From Taenia hydatigena (taxonomy: Eukaryota; Platyhelminthes; Cestoda; Cyclophyllidea; Taeniidae): 64,000 nt of DNA. This document shows, piece by piece, positions 10,325-19,815 of the stretch. Position numbers and translations under genes: made by a program. The stretch lies in contig JADWOT020000001.1 of the NCBI GenBank assembly GCA_036345935.2, forward strand, positions 18,681,761 through 18,745,760. Reading direction: 5' to 3'. The notes under the pieces were generated by a model. The model ran no database searches and was not told the origin of the DNA. It was given only the letters and a program-made list of their open reading frames with translations. How positions within the stretch are numbered: position 1 is the stretch's first letter; every line of letters begins with the position of its first letter.

Positions 10325-11180
10325 AATTATATTAATTTTCGAAATTTTGGAGGTTGTCATCGCTTAAAATGGCAATTACTCCCTGCGTCAAATATATATG
10401 GCATGGGTTTGTTTCTAGACAAGGGTGATCAGTCCTCCTGGCTCGTGCTACAGAAGCATTGAGTGAGATCAACACTAGCAAAAAAGACGTGATTAGTTTA
10501 TTGTGCCGACGGCATTTACCAAAGTCAAGCCTGTAACGCAGCGGCTGTAGAATGGTCATTGAGAGGCACACCTTCCCATCTGCAAACTGTGCTCCCGCTC
10601 TAACATCATGACCAGGAGACGAGACAAATGAGCACTTAGCCATTTTGTGCCTTAAAGGGACCGGTTAGGAGATTTGCAGAGACGTTGAGTGAAACAAATG
10701 GGCCTGGACGGGGATCGCACTGTTGTCCATTTATCAAATCAACACATCCTTGACTGCTGCGCTTTTGTTGGCTCCACAAATGGAGGAAGGAGTGATAAAA
10801 TGGCCACATGAGTGAGGCGGCATGCTAATCAGGGAACAGGGTTAGGCGAACTGATAAAATCCCAGCCCCAAAGGTAAAGGACTCAGTCTGCGCTGTAAAG
10901 TTCCTTAGGATCTGTGAGGGCCTGAACTATTCAATAGTCACACGAGGGTCACACTCAAATTGAGAGGGGCCAGGCATCCCGAGTATGTCATCTAAACGCC
11001 ACTGATGCAGCCCAACATCCAGCCGCCCATTAATCTGCCGATCTAACAATCCTAGTCAACCTTTTATTCTCTTGTTTATCTCATGTTAAGCAAAGCACCA
11101 AGCCAAAGACGAACTTGTGAGTGGAGGGAGAGGACCACTCCGGTAGGGTAACAATAACTGATGGCCTACTTCGTGAAGAA
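10325..11180 (+). repeat. Repeat family A, copy 3
   Basis: It matches copy 1 at ggttgtcatcgcttaaaatg and RHTF (about 10560), and copy 2 through the block around 10770-10880 (gaaggagtgataaaatggcc, then gaggcggcatgc). It matches the inverted copy 4 further on (ggcatcccgagtatgtc, then cagcccaacatcc at about 10975-11030). The splice donor seen in copy 2 is changed from gtgag to atgag. The palindrome is degraded to gcgtcaaatatatatggc. Confidence 0.6.
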
Positions 11181-11337
11181 TGAGGCTGGATTCTCCACTT
11201 TTTATGTTCAATTTTCTATAACTGTTTTCTTTACTGCAATGCACCGTTGGCATATAATCTACCAGAATCACATGTTATGGCCTGATAACGCCACATGAAT
11301 CCTCATATCACACATGTGCGACGTAAAGGATATTGAA

Positions 11338-11390
11338 CATAAAGAATATGGAATAAAGAATACGGAATATATATATATATGCATATGCCA
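11338..11390. repeat. Short tandem repeat ending in (AT)n
   Basis: Two copies of a 14-bp unit of the form aaagaatatggaat run into about seven AT units. This is a microsatellite grown from a degenerate minisatellite. Confidence 0.7.
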
Positions 11391-12369
11391 ATGTATATAT
11401 TTATGCACTTCAATTCTAAAGAGTGTTATCTCAAGCATCGTTGACCAAACATGGTGAATGCATGCAAAAGACCGTCAATGACCCCATGCTGTTGCGGTAA
11501 CAGATGGTGCAGTGACTTAGTTTGAAAAGTGTAGAAAAGAAGGAGAGAAGTACATTTCGGAATGCTAAGGGGTCTACTGGCAGAATGAAGGTGACAGATG
11601 CATTAACGGACGGCCACATTTAACATCTGTAGGAATTACCAACTGCCGAACAGGGCATTGGTCGCGACTTTGCAAGTGCACTTCAGCTTGCAATTCAGCT
11701 TCATTTTTCACTCAACAGTCCAAGTAGAAGTGAGTCTGTAGAGCCGTATGCATGCATCATTAACAGTGTTAACCAATTCGCAATGAAAATGTTTATGTTT
11801 CTTCGATCCATCGAGCGAACTGCCTCTTTTATGCAAGCCTCCTTCCAAACCTGGTCAGGTGGTGGTACACAAGAAGTACATCACTCCACCAGTGAGCCGT
11901 CCAACCCATGGCCGGCAAATGTGTCCTTCGTTTGCGCAAAATGAGGGTGAAATCGCAACTGGACTTGCAGTTGCAATCATCGCTCCTTTGCTCGCCATCT
12001 GCTGCCACGAATCCCAAAGACTTGCAATGCTTCCCATTGACAAGAATTGAGTAGTGGGAGGAGGTAAATTAAACTAATAAGTGTTGTATAGTTTAACATT
12101 TAAATATTGATTAATAAAGAGCACTGATTAAAAGCAAATACGATGCTAGCCGCAGTTGAGGAATGTCGCATGAATGAAAGCCTTGTTTCCGTGTTAGCCA
12201 AGTTCCTTCATGATGAATTGGACTGACTAGTTGGGTGAAGTTGAAGACGACAATACCTCCATATCATCGGCGTGATAAAGGGTTATGTGCTTTGTGGAAG
12301 GCATAATGCAAGATTTCGAATTCCTAATGTCTATTCTTCTCAACTTCGCACTTCAGCATGGGTTGCTGC

Positions 12370-12396
12370 AATAATAATAATAATAATAATAATAAT
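12370..12396. repeat. (AAT)9 microsatellite
   Basis: Nine perfect AAT units, the longest perfect trinucleotide run in the window. Confidence 0.9.
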
Positions 12397-13642
12397 CCTT
12401 GGTTTACATTGCGTGTGGCTGTAAAGCATCAGACCGTTTATGAACGACAATGCGCGTAAATGCGTTGGTGCTTGGCAGAAGAAGACCGACCGAAGTAGTG
12501 CTTCAACATTTCCGTTTCACGTAGATGGAAGCGGAGTAAACTGGTGAGTGAAGGGTGGCGAGTGAGATGCAGTTCCATATTCAAGAGTGATGGTTCTAAC
12601 ATCGGCTACGCATTTCTGACTCCACCTAAGTCAAGAATGATTTGTTATGAAGACGCTAGAATTGTTTCACTTCCTCGCCACTCTTGAACTTCTCCTCCCA
12701 TATTAGCCGTATCCTGCTGCATTGGGGAACGTTTAATGCAAAAATGCATGCATTTGCAACACCTTTCAGTCATTTCTACCGCTGTACTCTTTTGGCAAAG
12801 AAGTTGTGTAACTCATGCCAACCCCTAAAAGGCCTTTCGGAAACTGTAGTCAAGTTTCCTAATTAGCAGCCGAGTAATATGGAATACCTTGAAAAACAAT
12901 TAGCCACTTTGAGAAAATCGAGGTATTTCAGGCCTCTAACATCCCACAAAATTTGCCCTTCTTGTCAGTGGTCCTTTCATCAACTCTCCGTTACGCAAAC
13001 AGATACGGTCGCAGAGGTATGAGATGCTTGTAGGCGGTGTTGGTACGCAAGATAAGGAGACCACTTTCGCCATAAGGGATGTAAACTAAACTTCTTCGAC
13101 CTCAGTGTGGCAAGTCTAAGCACGCCTAGCCAGAGTACCTCAGTAATGAAACAAAGTCGCAGAAGTCCCTGTTAAAGTGGTGCGAAATTAAAGGTAGACG
13201 TGTGCAACTAGGCCTAATGAGGTTATGCCTTCGGCTAGTAAAAGTTGTCTACTTGTTAACGCTGCGTATCTCAACGCTTACACTGAGGTGTAATAAAACC
13301 TTTCCGAGTAAACTTCAGCATTCCAGCTTGACGTTGACGTTGAAGAAGGCGCATTGGGTCCACTGTCATTGCCATTAAACTTGGCTGTGGCATGCTAAGG
13401 AGTACTGACTACAGAACAAGCAAATGCGCAGCGTGCATCAAAGATGGCAGAATTGGCATGAGGATTGTGGTTGCGTGGAATGAACACAGTGTGGTATGCC
13501 AATCATCAGCATGGGGTCATGACTACTGTCATAATGCTTTCCACCACACATCACCAAATTGTCAAAGAGACCATTGCTCTACAGAACGCTCATAAGCATT
13601 GTGGTATCATCGCCAGCTATCACGAACTGGTAAGTCCCACAT

Positions 13643-13658
13643 GTCACACATGTGTGAC
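13643..13658. repeat. Perfect 16-bp palindrome like the one in repeat A
   Basis: gtcacacatgtgtgac is a perfect palindrome and has the same gtcac...gtgac ends as the repeat A copies. It lies just left of the end of inverted copy 4. The neighbouring sequence does not align well with repeat A, so it may be a very decayed fifth copy. Confidence 0.55.
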
Positions 13659-13899
13659 GTGCAAACTTGAGTGGAGAACTCAGGGCATAACATGTAAAGT
13701 TGGTATTATGCACGACAATTACAGATTTCAATTAGACTAATTAATTAAGACTTGACATAAATATTGGGAGATGTAGTCTTCAACCCCACGAAAACACTAC
13801 CACTCTGCGGGATCCTGCTAAACACCTAGATGCCCAGCATACTCCAATGCAGTGCTCTGCTTCCTCCAACCACCACCTCGTTGTTTGCTTTGCAAATTG

Positions 13900-14840
13900 A
13901 TCGCACAGACCTAGGTGAGAGACTGGAAGGTAAAGCAAGCTGATGGATGCATTTGAGCTTGTGTCGAATGTGGAAGCTGGATGGGCAGATTGATGGACAG
14001 TTGGAGGGTCGGCTGCAATAGTAGCATTAGGAGGACATACTCGGGATATCTCGGCCCTCTCACTTTTAGCAAAGCCTTTGTGTGACTACTAAGTGGTTTG
14101 GGTCCCACGGACTTAGATGAAAGTTAGAAGGTAGACTGACTCCTTTACCTGATGACAGGGAGTTTGTCAGTTCGCCTTGATCGTGACCTCTGATTTGCAC
14201 GCCACCCTAGTCACCCGGGTATTTGATCATTCCTTCTCTCACTTGCGCTGCACATAAATGCGCATAAAAGTGTTTAACGCTCCGTTATGCGTACTTTTAA
14301 TTAACCTTTCTTACCAAGCAAAGATGTATCGATGGGTGAAATGGGCAGAAGTTAGACGCTCACTCACTCTCCTATGTAGAGCCACTGTAAAGTTTGTAGC
14401 ACAGAAGAGCTGAGTGATCACTGGATTTGTTCCTTAATTGCGATATTACCGCTTAAACAAACGCCGCAGAGGAACAAGTGATCTTGCATTCGAGTGCGAA
14501 GGTGTGCCTCTCAATCACCGCTCCACTGTCGCCACAATGCAGGCTGGCTTCAGGTAACTGCCATCAGTCCAATAAACACATCTCCTGTTTTTGTATGCAT
14601 TAGTCTCAATTTATGCGCCTGCAACACGAGCTAGGAAGACTGATCGTCTGTGCCGAATAAATGACTAGTGTCACATATATGTGACGCAGCGGGGTAATTG
14701 TCCATTTTAAGTGATAACAATCACTGCATTCTGTACTTGACCGGAATCATTGCTTAGAGAAAGCACATTAACTTATTTTCTTGATGGTTTAGCTGTTTAG
14801 AAGCCAATGCATTTGCAAATGCTGATCTGTCTTCATCGCT
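13900..14840 (-). repeat. Repeat family A, copy 4 (inverted)
   Basis: Read on the - strand it gives, in order, the gattgttatcacttaaaatg tract, the palindrome gtcacatatatgtgac (14671-14686), RHTFALECKITC (about 14510), and then the 3' block shared with copy 3: gagagggccgagatatcccg and gagtatgtcctcc (about 14045-14065). It is the only copy in this orientation and shows that the full unit is about 0.9-1 kb. Confidence 0.6.
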
Positions 14841-14999
14841 GAATGCAACACAAAGGCCAATGAGTGGCTGCATATTAGCCCCTACAAAACCACTGTTACT
14901 CAGACCTGCAACTCCAAAAATCTGCCAAGTGAGACAACTCTTGTACGATGCGGTTTCCCTACGCTAAAACCTCAAACTTAAGGACTCAAAGGATCATAC

Positions 15000-15450
15000 A
15001 CCAGCTTTAACACTGGACTAGTAGGCGTCCATCACTTCCACTGATGCTACCAACGAATTGATGTAGCACCTGGAAGGCGATGAAAATGCCAGAAGAACGC
15101 AACTCATCGAATGATGCTTAGCGTTTACAGGTAAGACGTTGCTCTGACGGACATGCAAAAGCCCACTTAAACTCATATCCAACAAAATTTTGACTGTAGT
15201 CAAAGTCGGACGAGCTTCACGGTGCCATCCACGTCAACCATCACAATCACTGGTCGCAGTTCTCTGTGCACCACCTCCTCAATCTCTACATACACCAGAG
15301 CAATCACGACCTAGACGCTCTGTCAAGCAAAGAACGCATAAGTCTATGATTGCTGACTGGCTGACCGACAGAACGAATGCGCTGGTGTTGTTGACAAGAC
15401 TTCAGCTTTTGTAAAACCTGTTTGCTCTGTGGTGAATTGCACCCGCTTTG
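15000..15450 (-). pseudogene. Protein kinase relic (catalytic loop), copy K2
   Basis: A - strand frame reads VYVEIEEVVHRELRP, then VIVMVDVDGTVKLVRL, then a stop. This matches the kinase stretch YLxxxxVVHRDLRPxNVxVDxDGTVKLxDF. The catalytic Asp is Glu (HRE), the Asn is changed, and DFG is lost. Upstream in the same frame (about 15300-15430) three stops interrupt what could be the hinge to helix E. It follows relic K1 at once in the direction of transcription, so two kinase domains stood in tandem here. Confidence 0.5.
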
Positions 15451-15479
15451 ATGCGAAAACTGCATGGACGAGACTTGTT

Positions 15480-15722
15480 TAGCTGTGTTCATTATCTGCT
15501 ACTGTGCTGTAAATGAACAACTTCTGCCCCTTGTTCCGTTGTGGAGCTGGATATACCAGAGTTGAGACAGTAAGGCAACACTGATCGCAGGGTTCGTGGG
15601 TGTGCTTGCAGTAATGTGGCAACGATTGCAAGCCTGAACAAATCAGAATGACTTTCAGTGAAACCCATAGTGTGAGAAGCATGTCCACTGCTTAATCTGC
15701 AAAGGGTGATTTGCTTCATCAA
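15480..15722 (-). other. Open frame between kinase relics K1 and K2
   Basis: A 76-codon - strand frame contains FTESHSDLFRLAIVATLLQ, which could be the kinase helix F of K1 (compare FTxxSDxFSFAIVxxEL) or helix C of K2. The rest has no recognisable match. It is probably part of the same decayed tandem kinase array. Confidence 0.3.
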
Positions 15723-15769
15723 ATGATTGACATCGTGCTTCGCTACTCACGGTAATAAGGAGTAAATGG

Positions 15770-16493
15770 GTTGCGAGTAAGACCAAAGAGTGGGCTCTAC
15801 GAAACCAAATGTACTATCCTTCAATTCCGTGCCGTATGCCACTACGTGTTCTGCCGTTAGATGCGACCTGATTTGAACAGGAAAAAGTTTGGAAGGATAA
15901 AAAAGAAGGCGCCAGTGGGCAACAATCTGAGCAATAGTGCAAATGGGATTAGTGGTGTCCAGTTGGCGTCCCTCAGCAGGATTGAGGCAGTCGCAAAGAG
16001 CACCGTCGGCCACGAACTCGGTGACAATGAGGACTCCACTGAAGGATACATCAAAAGAGACAAAGAGAAAACGCACGATGCATTGATGCAGAAATCTTTA
16101 AATCCTCCTTCCCAACTCACGGAAGGCTTTGCCACTCTACGCGGACATGCCTATACCAAACCCATCTCACTGTTGACTTGTCTTTGCTGAGTAAAAGAAA
16201 ATGCTTCCAAAATTTAAAGGGATGCAGAGAGAACTGATCCATTCTGCTTTCAGTGTAGGCGGGATGCAGACTGCCACCTTACTGCAGTGGGATGTCAAAA
16301 TCGTGCCGAACTACGGAATCCCCACTCCAATCAGGTTCAGCGACGCCTCTTTAAACTGTTGCAGTGGCGAACCCACATTCTGCGCCGATGTGACCGATGG
16401 CCTTCCACTGCTTTGTTCACCGTCACCAATGTCCATTCCGCTCGCGTAGGCATGCGAGCGTGCAACTTGGCGGAACACAAACATGCCAGTCAC
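15770..16493 (-). pseudogene. Protein kinase relic (Gly loop to DFG region), copy K1
   Basis: This is the most complete kinase remnant. On the - strand, from 16.39 kb leftward: LNLIGVGIP, stop, FGTI, then SKVAVC (glycine loop and VAxK strand, with the Lys replaced by Cys); FLHQCIVRFLFVSFD (helix C/beta-4); GVLIVTEFVADGAL and DCL (beta-5 and hinge); then LTAEHVVAYGTELK and STFGFVEP (catalytic loop, and TFG where DFG is expected). The Gly-loop part and the later part are separated by about 150 bp holding ttactcag, probably a former intron end. Loss of the Lys, HRD Asp and DFG Asp, plus stops, means no kinase activity. The style is that of tyrosine or tyrosine-kinase-like enzymes. Sequence upstream (16.40-16.49 kb) stays open but has no recognisable domain. 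Confidence 0.6.
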
Positions 16494-16499
16494 TTTAGT

Positions 16500-17690
16500 A
16501 GTAAACAGAGCGTAAATTCACGTCTGAAATGAAATGAGTCCTTTGCACTCGTTTCATCCAATGCTAAACCACTGCTTAAATTCAGCATGCTTAAGTCCAA
16601 ATTGACAACTGAAGATGTCCCTTTGATGCTGGTCGCGTAATTTTATAACTTCCTTTCGAGTACACCCCACCGTGAAATCTATGATGCTTCTATGCACACA
16701 GTCAACAACCAGTCGACGCGCAGGTGTTGAATGATATCGTCAAGTGTCGTCGTTGTGATGGAAGGAGACAGAGCGTCCGCAACAGCTAGAAGCCCTCAGC
16801 CACCACTGTGACCACAGCAAATAGCGGTCTTACCCAGACTCCTGCAATCGCCACTTGAGAAGGATTCGCCACTAAGAGCACAATGAGCAACTCCAGAAGT
16901 CACATTGCAAAACTCCCAACCACCTTGCCAGACGGATCCACGTCCACTGCCTTATCCGCTGCAGACCTAGTCGCTTCCACGATCCTAGTGCCAGTGAGAA
17001 TCTTCGTCGATGACTGTTCCAAGTTCCAACTACTTCACGCACCCCAAACATTGCAGGTTGGGGTTTACTTTACCAAGCGTGTCGTTTGTTCCCTTACAGG
17101 CTTCATTTGACTAGGACATGGTCATTTCACAATCCTTTCCCTTTCCTCATCAAAAAGTGATTCACCACAGCAGGCAATTTATAAAGGACAAACATAAATC
17201 TTGATATTCTAGTCCATTATCAACTCGGATGTCACCATGTGGGGTATTTTATCCGATCCCATCCATCAACATCCCAAGCAATAGCACCGGTCCACGTTGG
17301 CCTCATCAACCAGCATCCACCATCATTGAAATAACAAACCATTTGGCGAACTCTCGAGACAATCTTAATCGGCCACTGGAAGTGTTCTGTGGCAAAAAAA
17401 AACAGTAAGCATGATTATGTAGTCCGGTTGATAGGCAAAAAGTCCCAACAATGACTACAGTCGTTGCTTTGACCTTTGTTATAGGAAATAATTGCATGAA
17501 GCAAAATGGATAAAGAAGTAGGTGTGAATGGGAAAGGGACTTGAATGTAAGAAAATAATGAATGAGAACCAAGTACTTAGTAAGATTACGACTCTTCTTA
17601 CTAAATTAGACAACGTCAACCAAAATCCATCCTTATTAAAATAAGAGAACACTTACAAACTGATCCCCCTCACAGACTTTCCTCACCACC
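16500..17690. other. Intergenic, no gene recognised
   Basis: Short frames on both strands. The - strand at about 16.80-16.96 kb is unusually hydrophobic (LLELLIVLLVA), but no domain can be assigned. Confidence 0.4.
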
Positions 17691-17699
17691 CACCCTCTC

Positions 17700-19026
17700 A
17701 ATCGGCCCACCGAGGAGGACGGAAGGACAAAGGCACAACAGTAGTAGTAGCAGTTTGGGAAAAAGACATTTATTTGTGCATTTCACACACCACTGGCGAC
17801 GAAGGCAACGCATTGCACGCCCTCACTCGCCCCTTCCAGCAGCATCCTCCTCCTTCTTCCCTACGGTAACAGCGGAATCCATAGGGTTCGGGAACGGGAA
17901 ATTTGCTCACCATCATGCGCATTCACGGCCAGCAGTAGTAGAAGAGGGAGACACTGGTCTAAAGGGAAAAGAAAAACAAAAATTGCAACTCCTCAGGACC
18001 ACGAGAGTGACGCACAACAATCAAGCCCTGACATGCCTACCAGTCGCTAAGAATCTGCTGACGCATCGCAAACACACTTTCATATAGCATGAACTGCAAA
18101 ATGTCGGAATGGACAGAAGCAAGCACGGCACTACTCTGCACATTCCAGCACTCAGAACTCATCCATGCGGATATCGTGAAAGATCCAACGAATGCCTGCC
18201 GTCCACACGCCTCAGCAATAGCAACAGCAGCAGCAGCAGCCAGTCATCCTCTGCCTCCTCCTGGAGCACATATCTGCACTGCTTGCCTGCTTATGCCTCG
18301 CGGGAATGAATAGTCCACACCAAGGAAGGGAAGCAGGAAGCGGAGGAGGAGCCGCCGTCACAACAAGTATATACGTGCATTGAACTAAAGGGAGCCATAT
18401 GCATTACAAATCAAGTACCTTGAAAAGAGCCACAAAACCACGCTTATGTGCAATGAAAAAGATTGGTAACCGATACGACACGAAGCATGTGCTGCTTCAA
18501 CCATAAAATTAAACACACAACTCATCATTCCTTCTCAAGGCGACAACAAGCCCACCCTCCTTCAGTGCTACACCATAGTCTGCTCAGCCTACCACCATGC
18601 GAATCCCACGCAACGCTTGCGCCCAACAACATACAAGATCACGCCCACCGCTAGCTATCGCCCATGCTCACATCCACCATTACCCAACCGAGACGCCGTC
18701 GCCTCTACGGCTGACTCCGCAATCTCGCATTGCCTCCCCCATTTCACACATCCATCAAATGCCACCTCACAACCACCACTACCACCAGCACGGCAAGTTC
18801 GTAGCATCTGAAAAGGAGAATAAACACTAAATGAAAAAGTCAATGTGCGAACGTCCAGTGCGCCGCAGAACTAACACCCGCAAACGTAACCACTGAGAAA
18901 AAAGAACGCATTAACAAGCAAACATTCAAATCCGATGCAAAGTACAGTTCGCGCGGTGATACGAAAAGCTCCCGATCGCCACGTCTTCTTTTGCTTCTGA
19001 GTCCACTTCACTCCATCACCAACTAA
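17700..19026 (-). other. Probable 3' end of a - strand gene, truncated by the gap
   Basis: This block is richer in C on + (G on -) than its surroundings, with a sharp change near 17.65 kb. On the - strand an AATAAA signal lies at 17769-17774, followed by a T-rich tract, as expected just before a cleavage site. The block holds GC-rich triplet runs (agcagcagcagcagc at about 18228) and no long frame, so it reads as 3' UTR rather than coding sequence. The coding exons would lie to the right and are missing because of the gap. Confidence 0.35.
17769..17774 (-). terminator. Possible poly(A) signal (AATAAA)
   Basis: TTTATT on + is AATAAA on -. The downstream - strand sequence is tgtctttttccc, a plausible T-rich downstream element. 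This is the main reason to suspect a - strand gene ending here. Confidence 0.35.
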
Positions 19027-19126
19027 NNNNNNNNNNNNNNNNNNNNNNNNNNNNNNNNNNNNNNNNNNNNNNNNNNNNNNNNNNNNNNNNNNNNNNNNNN
19101 NNNNNNNNNNNNNNNNNNNNNNNNNN
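19027..19126. other. Assembly gap (100 N)
   Basis: Exactly 100 N, the usual placeholder for a gap of unknown size. Left and right flanks differ in composition, so the join is not supported by the sequence itself. Confidence 0.99.
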
Positions 19127-19149
19127 TTCGTGATATAGGCCTTTCAGCA

Positions 19150-19815
19150 AACTAGTATCAAAAAAGAAGAAGAAGGAGATGGCTGCGGTGAAGACAAATG
19201 CGAAAGAAAATAAACCTATCAAATTACTCCATTCATACTTCTGTTTGCATCAAACCAACAAATCTGGCTTCTTTTGACTTTACAGGCCTTTTAAACTCAT
19301 TATCCATCCACTGTATTAACTGACTCAATTAAATGGAGTAGCGCTACGTCTAAATTACGGGTTCAAAGCAACTGGGTAAAGGCACTTTGTTGAGGCGTTT
19401 CTCGTTATGTATGTGCTCAATTTACAGCGTCTTATGGTATTTGCTTCCTTGCCAGGTTGGTTAGAGAATGGGAGCTGTCAAAGCACTAATCCGGTCACGT
19501 TAATCCTATTTCAGTCTGAGGTATTTACTTACAGTGCTTGAGTGTGCCTGCGTTTCCAGAGGTTGTCGGCACGCTAAGACCATACAGAGGAAGACAGCAT
19601 CCCTCCGAAAGGCATGGTGGCCACTTATCAGGGGAACTTCTAAAAATTTGCATGGTACTTATTGATCACTAAAACTCAACTACCATGATTGTCCACAAAT
19701 GTCTTGTTCCTGCGCACACACTCACACACACATGCGCTCACGAGTGCGAGAAATTTGGGTTTTGGAATTAAGCGAAAGTGGCTACAACCGTTAGGGAAGT
19801 TCGTGACCGTAAGTG
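19150..19815 (+). repeat. Direct repeat family D, copy 1
   Basis: It aligns over about 650 bp with 62,900-63,540 in the same orientation. Shared landmarks in order: actccatt...cttctg...catcaa near 19230; aatggagtagcgctacgtct (19333); a middle with tttcagtctgaggtattta (about 19510); agaggaagacagcatccctc (19586); and tgtccaca...tgcgctca near 19690-19740. No TE coding, target-site duplication or terminal repeats were recognised. It begins right after the gap, so its left end may be cut. Confidence 0.7.

Larger units (their letters stand above)
11390..13890. other. Intergenic, no gene recognised
   Basis: Short frames only. It holds the AAT microsatellite and the palindrome at 13643 listed separately. 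Two overlapping 62-codon frames near 11.9-12.0 kb have no domain features. Confidence 0.45.

Noticed and set aside
17755..18087. 110-codon + frame in the C-rich island
   Set aside because: Low-complexity composition, no domain, and the strand is opposite to the one suggested by the poly(A) signal.
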